64,000 nt of DNA. Origin: Marsupella aquatica. Lineage: Eukaryota > Marchantiophyta. Position numbers and translations under genes: made by a program. The DNA is taken from positions 12,896,001-12,960,000 of the forward strand of contig OZ316893.1 of assembly GCA_973895155.1 (NCBI GenBank). Direction: 5' to 3'. Below, in pieces: positions 49,454-61,748 of this stretch. The notes beneath the pieces were generated by a model, which saw nothing but the letters and a program-made list of their open reading frames with translations, made no database searches and was not told where the DNA came from. How positions within the stretch are numbered: the stretch's first letter is position 1; each line of letters begins with the position of its first letter.

Positions 49454-51721
49454 ATGGAGGATGGGAGTCGGAAAAGAGATGAACAGGACGGAGTTGCAAC
49501 TTCTCAGTCTGGGTCTGCAATTGTTGAATCCCAAGGAATTGGAGTGGAAGAGCATGCCGTTGAGGGAGAGCCCTGTATCGACAGGTTGGATATTTCGGAT
49601 ACAGGGGCAGCAGAAGGTGGCATGTCAAGGACAGAGGAGGAAGCTCCTGTAGATTTAGCCGACAGTGTTGTGAGAGATGATCCGGAGGAAGGACCAATTT
49701 TGAATCTTAATGGGATTACAGCCAGCGATCAAAGGGACTTGCAACCTAGAAGCCATAGCCTGCAATCGACGATTAAATTGGGAGATGCTGTTGAAGATGA
49801 TGCTCGAGCTGTGGCTAGGAGTCTGACTGCTCTGCTAGCTTCTCTCAAATCTGCTTTGTCTGAGGTAAGTGACTTCAGTTTCTGGCCTCCCCAACATGGG
49901 CTCGTGCACGTCAATTACGTCGTAATTATCCTGTCCAGCACCTTGAACTTGAATACGGGTAATAGAATGTATGGATCGCCTTCAGGCTTCACTGGGCTGG
50001 CTCGAGTTATGCATGCCTGAGAGTGGTTGATGGAGTGGCAAAGGAATAGGGTCAAGAGAGTATGGAGCGTTGTTCACAGTCGCTGCCAATGGGTACAGGT
50101 GAAAGATACACGGGGCCAACCTGCTCTTTGTCACCCGACCGCCAAAAGTGCTCTCTTGGCATAAGTTGTTGGCTCTCCATAACCTAATTCCGCCCACTGC
50201 ATTTCCTTACACTGGGACATCTGTCACGTGATAGATAGGTGCCAAAGCTGGGAAGTCTCCACTCCAATTCAGACCTTGAAGTAGTGGTGTACCTTGGACG
50301 TGAGGGTACAGGGTGTGAAGGGTTCAGGACAACGAGTTTGGGTGTCTTGGAGTTTGCTTTTGGAGGATTACAAGTTGGGAAAGGAAGAAAATACCGTAGG
50401 TATTAAGTTTGTACTTTACCGTGATGTTTAGGTTACTGGGAGCTCGCTTCAGCACATGCGTTGTGAAAATGAAGCTGCTGGCCAAGTGCAAGATGTTGGT
50501 AAGCTGTCCTGTGGCACATCTTCAGCATGAATGATGGATCCCCGTAAATTACTTTTACAGCAGGTGAAGCGAAAGTTGGTTCCAACCTGTGACGTACTGT
50601 GTTCTAACATCGTGACCGTAACCGATGTCACGATCTCAATTCAACAGGAACGCGTACTGTTTTATTAGTAGGTTAAAATTTGCCTTTTTGTTCTAGCTGG
50701 AAAATATGTGATGCCATTGTTTATCGATCATTAATGAGATTATGAGAATTCTAATTTTTGTCAATGTGACAGCCATTGATGCTGCAACGAAAGGAAATCG
50801 TTTCATAAATTCGTGTCTAAGGTACAACCTCAAAACAACCTCGGTTGTGATTTTGAATATAGTTGTCATCCTCGAACTTGCTCGGATGTTGGGTACTGCT
50901 ACCATTTCACAGCTTCTATAAATTTTCTCATTCTCCGGCCTCAGAAAGAACTACGGAGTGTGAAACTTTGGAGGCACGCTTTTGAAGAGACGGGAACTGT
51001 CAAACAGATAAATCATTGCTTATGTAGTTCACAAAAATGCAAGAATGAGTTCCCCCCCTCTATATTGAGCTCGGCATAAAGCAGCCACATTTTCTTTTCA
51101 GAGTTTCTTGTCAACAAATTCCCAAAAGCATTGCAGCTGTAAAAACAATTTAAGATTTCAATTGGTGCGCATGCGGCGCTTTCTCGCTCATCAATCTTGT
51201 CAGAAAGTCGACTTCTGTCATGATCCTGTCAGTAATCCATTTGAATGGCTTGCGTCCAGCTTCACCATCTCGCTGTGTATCGTAGTCACAGTCTCACAAC
51301 CCGTAGGGTTCAATACATTGAACCTCGATTAAAATCCAGTTTTGCTCAACTCATGGGCTCCAAGGTTTTCACATTGAGCCTGGGTCACATAAACTTGGGG
51401 TGGTTTCTAAATCAGCCCAGGAGACACTGGAGCAACTGCAACTCACTGAGAAAGCAGAACCATGATTATTGGCCAAGGTACTTGACCGAAACTTCTTGAT
51501 TGTATCTGTGGCAGATTGAATGAAGAGATGAAGGGCATGAATCGTTTGGCGACCCAACTGTATCCTTATAGCCAGCTACTTCTTTAGTTTCTTCAAGTTT
51601 TCAAATGCTGCTCGTCTGACTTGCCTTTTGTGTTACCTTAACAGAATCAATTAGAGAATCCTTGAAGCAGAGAGTGGATCAATTTGAGTACCAGTCAAAT
51701 CGGTACCTACCTCGGCAGTAG
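49454..51721 (+). CDS. BORC complex subunit 6 (lyspersin)-like protein
   Basis: Exons 49454-49864, 50432-50498, 50773-50821, 51515-51559 and 51655-51721 join to 212 residues. The first ~110 are acidic and low in structure. From DDARAVARSLTALL (near 113) to the end the protein is helical and aligns without gaps, as I recall the family, with the C-terminal domain of animal BORCS6. Matching blocks include LLASLKSALSE, INSCLRLNEEMKGMNRLATQ and SLKQRVDQFE. In animals BORC recruits the GTPase Arl8 to lysosomes and drives their movement. In plants a vacuole or endosome role is inference. The last intron has two acceptor AGs ten bases apart (51643-51644 and 51653-51654); only the second keeps the frame open to the TAG. 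Confidence is high that it is a gene and moderate for the family. Confidence 0.75.
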
Positions 51722-52804
51722 ACGCCGTTGAACTACATGCAGACTTTCTTTCCGTCGAAAAACAGGGGCTGGTGCTCGTGAGTCCGTCATGGCAAGAGTG
51801 TAGCCACCTTCAGGTGAAACGGAAAATCTGCCATGTTCCTCACATTCATGTGGAACACTTTGCATTGCCTATATTATTACAACTGGCGGTAAACGGGATT
51901 CATCAAACATTCACCTTGTCTAGGTCATTATGCATTTGTGTAAATTACTACCGTCATAGGCAGCCAAAAATGGGTTGGAGGTAACGAAATAGGGTCGTTA
52001 TGACTCATCTCTGTAAGTTATACTTGAGTGCAGCGAGATATTTCTCGTGATCTGAAAAAAGAACCCAAATTGGGTTTTAGTAGCAATTACAGCAATAAAT
52101 CTAAGCAATTTTAGAAGCCGCCGTATTTGTGAATCTCTGTCCTCAGCATGTTACTCCCTCTTTGTGAATCTCTGACCTCAGAATGCTCATCCCTCTTCCA
52201 TGCACTTCGATAGAATGTTTTCCTCACTGCCGTTTGGAGATTGATTATACCTCCCATGGCTGATCGAAGACTGATCTAGAGGGGAGTCCTCATTCGTTAC
52301 ACCTCAACACGTGATTTTTGTTTGTGTCTTGACCCTCAAACGGGTTGATAGCCTGGGGACATATATTCTATGACTTTGCATCTGAAGGGGAGTCATGATT
52401 CGGCCCCTGGATCTCAAGAAGCACATTAACATTAACAGTGTAATTCTTCCATTTGCCGTTCCTGGAAAGAAATTAAGCATTCTTGGCGTCTCATGAAGTC
52501 TACCGGTTCTGAAGCTGTCAATGACAATGAACGTTATGAATATATGAAGTGGCTCTGTTGATGGTGAGTTAACTCTCGCGTCATAAACCTGGCGATACTG
52601 TATTGCGTGCGGCGGGACATGACTCGCTGATGACAGGATTTTACAAGTATGTTGAGTTGAGCCCAAAAAAGTATAACCGTAAATACTCCCCTTAAAGCTC
52701 TTAATTAACTCACTAAAACTCAGGTTGGATTTACTAAGTACTCCACTCTGACATACTCCACAACGTAGACGAAACATCTAGCTGAAAGAAAACCAAGTTC
52801 CTCA
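51722..52804. other. Intergenic; one unrecognised 157-codon minus-strand frame
   Basis: A frame with a genuine ATG runs from 52779 to 52304 on the minus strand. It includes FIVIDSFRTGRLHETPRMLN, but I recognise no family and see no conserved partner exon. It may be a decayed fragment. The left part should hold the 3' UTR of the BORCS6-like gene. Confidence 0.25.
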
Positions 52805-52938
52805 CTAGCTCCACCCAAAACGAAATTGCAAATCCCAATTCTTCACAAGCTCAAATTGCAGTCCCACTTGACTAGCTCCACCCAAAACGAAATTGCAAAT
52901 CCCAATTCTTCACTAGCTCAAATTGCAGTCCCACTTGA
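52805..52938. repeat. Two near-identical 67-bp tandem copies
   Basis: Copies start CTAGCTCCACCCAAAACGAA at 52805 and 52872 and differ at only about one position, so the duplication is recent. Confidence 0.95.
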
Positions 52939-55084
52939 CATAGAGCTTAAATTTGGACCAAAACGAAAGAAATGGGTCAAAACGAAATGTGAAATCCCTA
53001 CGTTGGGAATTTGAGTTGTCAACTCAGAATACAAATCAATTCACCAGTTTTGTCCTGCAATTAAACCTGAATCAATTGCATGGAGCTCCTTACTATGAAA
53101 TCCTTAGCAGCACGACGTCTGTAACTCACGAAGTGTATGGGAGCTCACAAAGTAGAACACGCAACCTCTGGGTGACTTGGGGTAAAGTCACTTTTAGAAC
53201 CTTTAGTGCAATTTCACCATGTAATACACTCACAGGTTCATAGGCGGTTGGAAGTCAACTTTAACTCACCCTGAACCCGAGTCAAAATGACCCACGACTC
53301 ACCTGCCTTTTGGCACTTTATACCACCACTGTCCATAATATAAAAGGAGAAATGTCTAATACTTCTCATTTTTTCACATTTCTCTCCTCTAGGGTGAGAC
53401 TTTGCTCCACAATTTCAAGAAAATGATACTAAAAGTTAAAATTTGGTGGATCCAGGTTTTGTTATGGACAGTGGCGCTTTAAAGAAAACACTAATTTAGA
53501 AAAATAATGTCTTAGAACTAGTGTACTAATTTCCTTGTTTGCAGACCATTCAGGAAGATAATCACCACTCAAAGTTAGTCCTTGTAACCAGAGCATTATA
53601 ACAATAATAACCCCTCAGAACTCAAGCTAACGTCCTCCTTTGGAAATTCTGGCTTGCAGTAATCCTTAATATTTAACATACTGTTTTTATTTGGGGAAAA
53701 AACATTTATTCACCACTTGATTTATAGTGGGAAACAAAAATATTACTGCACAAAATTTAGCTTCAGTGAACATTTTCAAACTGTTCTTGTAACAAATGAA
53801 CTGGGCACACTTACCAGTTAGTTTAAACAATGGCATTGATCTTCCTTCTTTTTTGTTGCATACTACATCAGACACTCTATAGACCCACTACTGGCCAGTT
53901 TGTTGCCCCCCAGATTCCCACATTTTGTCGGGGACGATGGGGAAACCAGGATGGTGAATCAATGCATTTGCACAAAAAAGATATTATTCTAGCCCTCTAT
54001 TTTTTTCCAACAACGATGAGTGATCTAGGAATCTGATCATTTATGACAATTTGCAATTGTAGCTAAATTCAGACTGGCGTTTTATGTTTGCCCTCATGTT
54101 TGCCTGGATTTATCAATTTCCCAGATGTGTCCTGTGTCCCAATCCCCACATTTTTTGAGTCTTCATTTATCATTTTTTGAAATGCAACGAGGATAAGCCA
54201 AACGAGACGCAGATTAATTATTATTGACATTTTGACATAGTCTTGATTCTATTTCCCTTGTGCTAGCAAATCCAATCCATTCCCACCATGTTATAAATCT
54301 ATCAACCTCCTTTCACAAAGACCGACAAGGTAAAACACAAAGGAACTTTCTAAGAACATACACACAAAGAGATGTCGTTGGTAGATTGGATAACTTTGGA
54401 GTGAGAGCAGTATAGGGTAATAACATTGTCACCTCTAATTATCAATATTTTTCAATATATATTAATTTATTGTCCAAAATTAAGGGTGACGGTAAATAGT
54501 GTCACTTGGCTGAAAATCAAGAGTTACCCCAAATTAGTGTGTGTGACACTAATTGTTAATGACACTAATTGTTTTGTGACACTAAATACTGGAAAGAGTG
54601 TAGCTTTTGCATATAGGAATGCCCTGGTAATTAACAGGGCATCGTGGATCCCCCCAAACGTGAGTTCTTTAGCTCAATCCTTTAGGGCTGTCAATACCCT
54701 TATAGCAGGGCTTTAATACACTTAAAAGTCTTAATAGCTTTTTATTCTTCAGTAGTTTAGCAAAAGAAGGAGAAATTTGGAAATCCCCACCCAAAACTTG
54801 ACGATGCATTCTTCTCTATAAAACCCCAAAAAATCACGAAGAGAAGAATCACAACAATGCCCTGATAATACCCTGATAAGAGAGCATTGTGGGCCACAAC
54901 AACCCCAAAAGTGAATACTGTACCTTGAGTCTTGAGGGCTATTATGGTCTACAAAGCCCTCATAGTAGGGCATCAATATACTTGAAATCTACTGCAGTAG
55001 GTTTTTAATTTTAATAATTTGTAGTGAAAGTAGAAGAGAAGGTTCAGAATGAGCTCACCCAAATTTTGAGTCTGCATTCTTCTC
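52939..55084. other. AT-rich intergenic, decayed duplication at 54.7-55.1 kb
   Basis: Two related segments (about 54730-54830 and 54985-55085) share the order TTTTTA-TT-TTC, AAG-AGAAG, CCAC/TCACCCAAA-TTGA, GCATTCTTCTC. No gene was seen. Confidence 0.4.
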
Positions 55085-55700
55085 CTCGATTGTAACAACA
55101 AAGGGAAACATCACTAACGGCAAGTTAGTTTTTTGGTTTTCTTTTGATTGCAATTACAAAGTGAAAAATCACGAACCCCATCAAGTTAGTTTTTTGGTTT
55201 TCTTCCGAGTGCAATTACAAAGAGAAAAATGACGAAGGGTATCAAGTTAGTGTTTTGGTTTTCTTTTGATTGCAATTACAAAGAGTGAAATCACTAACTG
55301 CTTCAAGTTAGTTTTTTGGTTTTCTTTTTGATTGCAATTACAAAGAGAAAAATCACTAACTGTATCAAGCTAGTATTTTGGTTTTCTTTTGATTGCAATT
55401 ACAAAGAGTGAAAATCACTAACTGCATCAAGTTAGTTTTTTGGTTTTCTTTTTGATTGCAATTACAAAGAGTGAAAATCACTAAGTGCATCAAGTTAGTA
55501 TTTTGGTTTTCTTTTTGATTGCAATTACAAAGAGTAAAATCACTAACTGCATCAAGTTAGTATTTTGGTTTTCTTTGATTGGAATTACAAAGAGAAAACT
55601 AACGAAGGGTATCAAGTTAGTTTTTGGTTTTCTTTTGATCGCAATAATTAGGAAGAGAAAAATCACGAAAAGGCATCAAGTTCGTTGTTTGGTTTTCTTT
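55085..55700. repeat. Array of about ten ~60-63 bp tandem units
   Basis: Each unit contains ATCAAGTTAGT, TTTTGGTTTTCTTTTGATTG, CAATTACAAAGAG and AAATCACTAAC. Starts recur about every 60 bp from 55120 to 55674. Copies differ by small substitutions and T-run length changes. Open frames across it (repeated IKLVFWFSL-like peptide) come from the unit length being near a multiple of three. Confidence 0.95.
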
Positions 55701-56234
55701 TTGGTTTTCTTTATGTAAGAATCATGTCTCTTCAGTTCTCCTTCTCACGCAGTTTTTCTGTAACTGTTTAAGATTTGATCTCAGCTTCGTTGCCCAAGCC
55801 ATGAAATGCATTGTGGCGTCGCGGTAGCAATTCGAGCCAGCCGGCCATCAGATTCAGCCGAAGCCCATAGCTTGACCTTGTGCTCAACGAACCAGAAATT
55901 TGTGGCCTGCGACATATTCTGCATCAGAACTTAGTTAATTTTAACAGAACGGTCTGATCACAGACATTGAATTCGGTGTTTGGATCTGGTGAATACAATT
56001 CAACAGCTGCTGAATGCATGGCATGCCGCTGTCGCACGAGTGTTGAAAAGACGGACAGTGTTCGAGATTGATTTCATGGAACTTGCTCGGCGACGCAATT
56101 CAAGAGAATGATCGAGAGGAGTCCTTCGTAACATTGAATTGATGAGCTCGCGGGAGCCACTTTGGTACTAAATTGCCCAGTTACTGAACGTAGTACCCGA
56201 TCGAGCGCTAGCTAGGGTTCCGACTACATCGATC

Positions 56235-59200
56235 ATGGCCTCGTTGGGCAGTGTGCAGGCCAAGCGGGAGTCCTTGTGTAAACTTCGCATTGTTGACATC
56301 GAGTTCAAAATCTCTCGCCTCGGTGCGTCTATCCTTCAACCAAATCCCCTCTTTCTCCAACTGTACTTTTGTCTCAATCAAATTCCGATCGGATAAGTGG
56401 TCAATTAATCTGATTCCAATGCTGCAAGATTTATTTTTGATATGTATCATGTCCAAGTTCAAGGGACAAGCTCTGCAATGACCACTGCTACGGAATGTTT
56501 TCCATCGAAATGAACACTATCCTCAGCAATAAAGAGTCAAACAGTGGGGCAGACAAAGGTAACCGAGGGGGACACTGTGACGGAATTCATGGAGCTCTCC
56601 AACTCATTGGTGCACGAACTTGAATTCAGTGTAGATGTCGACTTAGTGGAGTGTGAGAAATACACGTGATACTCCTAGACTACTGATCGAGAGAACACCC
56701 GTGATTCAAGCATAATTATGTAGATCTCGATGACTAGGATTACCGAGAAGAAGTTATATGTCATCGAACAATTTTGGCATTCTCGGACTACTTCAGGCGA
56801 CTTCAGGTGGCCTGAAAGTGTATAATACTAATTCATAAGCATTTGGGACTTTCTACCTCACCCCAGAGAAATCGAATCCCCTAAATTTGAACATAGTCTT
56901 GATCACGGAGGGTAAGGCTAGCTATGACGTACATGACTCGATTCAAAGACGCGGAATCTTATCCATGGAGTTTGACATATCCATCAAACGCGATGTTTCA
57001 TTTGTCATCATTTGAATGAATGAATAGATATAATTATCACCGGGATCCAGAAAACGCCATTGGACAAACAATGTAGTGATGAACCACAGTACGTGGATGC
57101 CATTCTCAATAGGAGCTTAGCAAAGCTAGTAAACGTACGTACAGGCCAATAACTAGCAAGACGATCAGATCTGAATTCGATGTCTAATGAGCGCGCACAA
57201 GAACCCCGACAAGAACGAGACAGAGGGGAAGACAGACAGACCCCGGTCGCTAGAAAGAAGAACAACCTGAGCCAGCATTCCGTTAAACCACACTGCTCGA
57301 TGTCCGAGATCTGCAATCTTTCGGAACAAGCATCAAAATCTGCTTGACTTACGTCGGATGATCTGTAGCTGAATCTTAACTGAGACTTTCTGTCATTCAA
57401 GCAATTAAGCTGTCGATTAAAAATTCGTGAGTCCGAACATGTCTATTGGCATTTCCCTGATCTAATGTTTGTTAGCTGAAATCGCAATCGATTAACCAGG
57501 ACTTCTCGGGAAGGCGTACTATGAGTTGGCTCAGATCAAGCTCAGAAGACACCGCAATTTGATCAAACAGGCACGAACTCAGAACAGGCTGACACATGCA
57601 GCTCTCGACACTCTTCGAGAGAAAGAGAGAATAGCCCGGAGAAATGCCACAGATCTTGGCAATTTGCGAAAAGTGGTTGTAGCGCTTCGGGTGACCTTCA
57701 ATCATCAGAGGCAGCTTATGATCAAGCGACATTTCCAGGTGTGCGACTGAAACTCGAAAATTGCAAACCCACAGGAATGATGAACAATTTCCAAAGCTTG
57801 ATTATATTAGATTAAATGTCTGTTATGTTTGACGTGGATTTTATTGGGGAACCTTTATCCTCATCCTGACAGTTGCTTGGTTGGGTAACATCGTTGTCTA
57901 ACATTCACGTGTGATTACGAACGGCGCTGCAGCTAGAGGCACAGGTGACACAAACGCACGCAAGTGAACAGAATTGTGCCCATGCTCTTGACCCCAACAC
58001 ACCCCCGCTCCAAAAAATTCGGTCACTTGAGGCACACCTGTGTATGATTCGCCTCAAGACTAAAGATGTGCAGACTCTGCTGAGGCACTACACACTCAGC
58101 CTGAAGCCCATGAAAGAAGAGTACTTCACGTATGGAGCCAAGGTCCCCTCCAAATCTCTGTCATGTCTATAGTTCGTTCGAAAAGGTATTATTTGTACAA
58201 TGATGTCAAATCCACCCGGGAGGATTCCTATATTCGCCCCAAATCACTAGAATCACCTCACTATGAGGTATCAGAATTTGAAAGTCAACCTATTGCATCA
58301 CTGGCTGTGCTTGTGAAATGTATATATAGATTGTGGGATGTATATCGTAAAATCCTGAGCGTAGATTTAACATTCCCATTTAATATTATAATCTCTGCTC
58401 TTCAAGTCATGCATCTAGTTATGCCCTTGTAAACCACTGTTACTTTTGGTTTAGGATTGAAGCCCTTGTACTCACTGAATTTATATTCTTCATTTCTTAT
58501 TTAGTCAAAAGTTATGCGGTAGTAGGTCGGTCCAGGCAAAGACTTCTAATATAGTGCAGTTTTGTCCTTGTCCGTCATACAGTTGGAGTCGGCTCAAGAA
58601 ATTCTCACCATGAAAAACCAAGAATGTGAGAAGCTCGTCCAGACGCATCATGATGCTATTCGTGCTCGAGATGCTGCAAAAGTGGAGCTGGAAGAAGTGG
58701 GTGAGAAGTTCACTCCCCTTAACGTCCCCCTTCTCTCTTCCCACAGATGCTTAGCCAGAAGTTCGATTCACTAGAAGTCTCCTCTGAGATGTAGATCCGA
58801 AGTTCAAAGGCCTCTTTTATTCTCGCCTCTCGTCCAATTCAAGTCGTTCTCTCTGTGAAATCCAGAATAGGATACAACACTACATGTAGTTCAGACCCAA
58901 CTTGTCGTAAATCTAGAGTATCAAACAATGCATGTGTTCCAAGACCTTCGCAATTTTATGAATTATCCTCAACTCTTGCTGAGAACTTGAAGGTTGCAAG
59001 CACTGCATGTTAACTTGCGAAAGGAAATTTTCCTCTTGGGGTTGTCCAATATTACATCTAACCTGTTGTATTTTATTGTCTCTGTGGCAGCTACTGGCAT
59101 CGCTCTTCCCTAAGGGGCTTCGGGTATCGTCTTGAACCTTTTTCCTGACCCTTGTTCTCTCCCTCGTGGACATATATCTCTGTTTGCTGCCTACCTTAAG

Positions 59201-61156
59201 GACAGAGTAATGTCCAAATTGACCAACTGAAAGTCGATGAAAGATTAATATTACTTTTCCTTTGACTTGTTGCTCTTAGCTCCCTTAGGTACACGCAGCT
59301 GATATACAAGCTAGTCCTTATACTATGTTACTACAGACTATGTTTACATAGGTTATGGATGTTTTTGCAGAGTACGATCAGCAAGGAATTACAGACAAAG
59401 ATACTAGAAGCAATTAAACAGATCAAAGAAGTCATGGATGTGGGTAGCATGCGCGAAATGTATCACCAGTTCATTATGCAGGAAAAACAAACAGCATACC
59501 TTGAACAAATCTATGATGAACTGCAGAGGACAGTCTATCAACTTCGACAGAAAAGCAGGGTAAAACTGTTCAGCCAGTTACTCGTCTATGACCATCTGTG
59601 AAAAGAAGCGAGCCGTAATGGCTGACCCGTATTGCTCATCAGCAGGGTAATTTGCCAAGAGAGGACCGCGGTAATGGATATGGGGAAAAGGCGGAGTCAT
59701 TGTTCTATCTCCTTGGCGTTGAATTCTGGAACACTGAGGAAAAGGGTGTTGGCTAATACCGCACACAGTGCAATAGAGCGTTGAAACAATTTAGGCGGAA
59801 TTTGACAGCAAAGACACCATCAAACCCTCCAAAATTCTGAGGAAGTGGACAGTTCCACGCTAACTCCTGGGCAAAATGAGAGGACCTCTAACATCCACGA
59901 TGGCGTCTGCGAGTTGTCGGATTTGAATCAGGAATACAAATCTGCATTCAGACAGTCATAGGTGCCTGTGGTTGTCTGGCTTAATTTCAAACGAATTTAA
60001 AAAATTCACCATGATCTATTTGACCATGAGAAGACTCGTCCTTGCGTACTATCCATTGACTAATTCTGTCCTGTTTTTATACAACTGCAGAGGAGGACCA
60101 CGATGAGACCGACTGAGCTTGCAGCGTTGCATGAAGTAAATAAAAGTGTGGTTCGAAGGCATTCTTCTCGAAGGGGTTCAATCCCATTGATTCAAATACT
60201 TGAAGGCACTAAAAGACTGGTGGATAAACTTCACGATGGCAATATCGTTGAGGTGTGCAATTTCGAGAGCACTTACCATCCGTGACACTTGCACTTTGCA
60301 TGTCGTCTGCATTCCTGCCAGTCCTTGCCCTGAGACATCTGATTGCATCATTCCATTTACTTTTAAATCACGAGATATTCTTACTGTCTGGTTCCCTTTA
60401 TTGCTCAAGTCTCCTTCGGGATCATAATCTTGAACTTCATGGGCCATGTTGACCATCAGACGGAGGCAGCGAGCATTGAGAGACAGGTTTTGACACAGTG
60501 CGAGGAGCGGCTGACCAAGATATTAAAGGCAAGAAATTCAGTGCTTTGCTCCTTTTCGTTTCACATCCATATAAAAATAATAGAGAATCTTTGATATTCT
60601 CGGCATCAGCTGAAACGATCGAAATTTCTTAGTCGGGATGCAACTCCTTACATCACATGTTCGTGTCCCTTCATGTTCAGCTCCGCCTTAAACTGGCGAC
60701 CGCCTCATTTACAAGTTGCAAGCATTTTACTCTATTAATGACAACAATCTGACCCCAGCCATTTCGATTTGATGAACCAATAACATTGAATCAGAAATTC
60801 TCCGACTCGGCAGAGCTGGATGCACTAGGACACATCCGAGTGCTATAAGTACTTTTGCCTGTTGCATACCTTCTGTAAACTTAGCGCAGAAGTGCTTTTC
60901 TACAGCACGTAAAGAAAATTGATGTCCGGAATCCTACCCTATCAGACATGTTACCCAAAGTCTGTCGACGTCAAGCTATAAACTAAGCTTTACAAGTGTT
61001 TCATTTGTTCGAAACTTTAATCGAATGACTCGTTTGTGGACATCTTGTTACCAGGCTTTGAATCGAAAGTTAAAGCACGTTCAGAAGGAAGCTGAAAAGA
61101 AGCGAATTGCGGATGAAAAGTTAGCTGAATCTCAAGGTCAAGCTGTTGATGAGTAG
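56235..61156 (+). CDS. Coiled-coil protein, ODAD3/CCDC151 (ODA10)-like
   Basis: Eight exons, 56235-56322, 57500-57738, 57933-58142, 58583-58696, 59371-59559, 60091-60252, 60460-60528 and 61055-61156, join to 390 residues. Nearly all of it is Lys/Arg/Glu-rich helix. Two segments recall animal ODAD3/CCDC151: LLGKAYYELAQIKLRRHRNL with the following helix (exon 2), and AIRARDAAKVELEE, preceded by a long helix (exon 4). ODAD3 is part of the outer-dynein-arm docking/transport system of motile cilia; the Chlamydomonas homologue is ODA10. If right, this gene would act in sperm flagella. The protein is shorter than animal ODAD3 (about 600). The intron after exon 7 seems to use a GC donor (AAG-GCAAGA). 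Exon structure is well supported; the family name is tentative, and another coiled-coil family is possible. Confidence 0.6.
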
Positions 61157-61460
61157 TAAAAGAGAGCAGAAGAGCCTCGAGCAGAGGTTTCTAATGCCGT
61201 TGTGATATCAGACTACTTGCAATGAATAATAAATAATTTATGTCTGAGAGGGTAACAATCCTATTTTTGGCCATGGCTGGTATCACTGACCTGGCTCAAA
61301 AACTCCACGGACTCGACTTGCAGATCAGACATATTCAGTACAAATGAGGGCAGTGGTGACAGCAAAACTTTTCCTGACAGACGCTATTCACAGCACCTAT
61401 TTGGTTAAACCTTAGTGATCGACGGCATCAATCATTTCTTGTAACAAAAGGGACAACAAC
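61157..61460. other. Space between convergent genes, no gene
   Basis: This holds the 3' UTR of the coiled-coil gene (AATAATAAATAATT near 61224 could supply polyadenylation signals) and possibly that of the opposing RPB8 gene. Confidence 0.4.
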
Positions 61461-61482
61461 CGCCAAGGGAATCAGATTGGAA

Positions 61483-61730
61483 TTATTGGAAAGATCGCCT
61501 TTCGACATCATCAAAAACTTTCCCGCCGAATGCTCTGCGGAGGACCCGTGCCGTTAGACCCTGATCCTGCATAGCATCATACTTTTCTTCAAAAAGTATG
61601 ATGCTATGCCAAGTGAAGTTCTCAAAGGACTTCACTTGGCGAGGGGCTCCTTTCGATATCATCAACGTACCGCCATAAGGAATATATTTTTCTCTGGCAA
61701 AGGCTCCTCGGTGGACGCATTCGGTTCAAA
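61483..61730 (-). pseudogene. RPB8-tail-like fragment containing twin hairpins
   Basis: Minus-strand frame ending at 61483 reads YIPYGGTLMISKGAP near its start, resembling RPB8 YISFGGLLLMLKGDP, then diverges. The DNA also resembles the end of the adjacent RPB8 gene (CCGCC-A-AGGAA-TATAT preceded by GAT/AACATCATCAA). A third weak echo is at 61493-61540. Within it lie two perfect hairpins, 61569-61609 (18-bp arms, 5-nt loop) and 61609-61639 (about 11-bp arms). It may be a partial tandem duplication of the RPB8 3' end, or chance similarity. Confidence 0.35.
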
Positions 61731-61748
61731 CCCTCAAGATAGGCAGCC

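Noticed and set aside
52304-52779. 157-codon minus-strand frame as a gene
   Set aside because: It has a genuine ATG, but no recognisable family, no partner exons and decayed-looking surroundings; kept only as a note.
58697-58702. GTGAGA donor for exon 4 of the coiled-coil gene
   Set aside because: It matches the donor consensus better, but it shifts the phase and brings a stop in the next exon; the GT at 58697 keeps the frame open.
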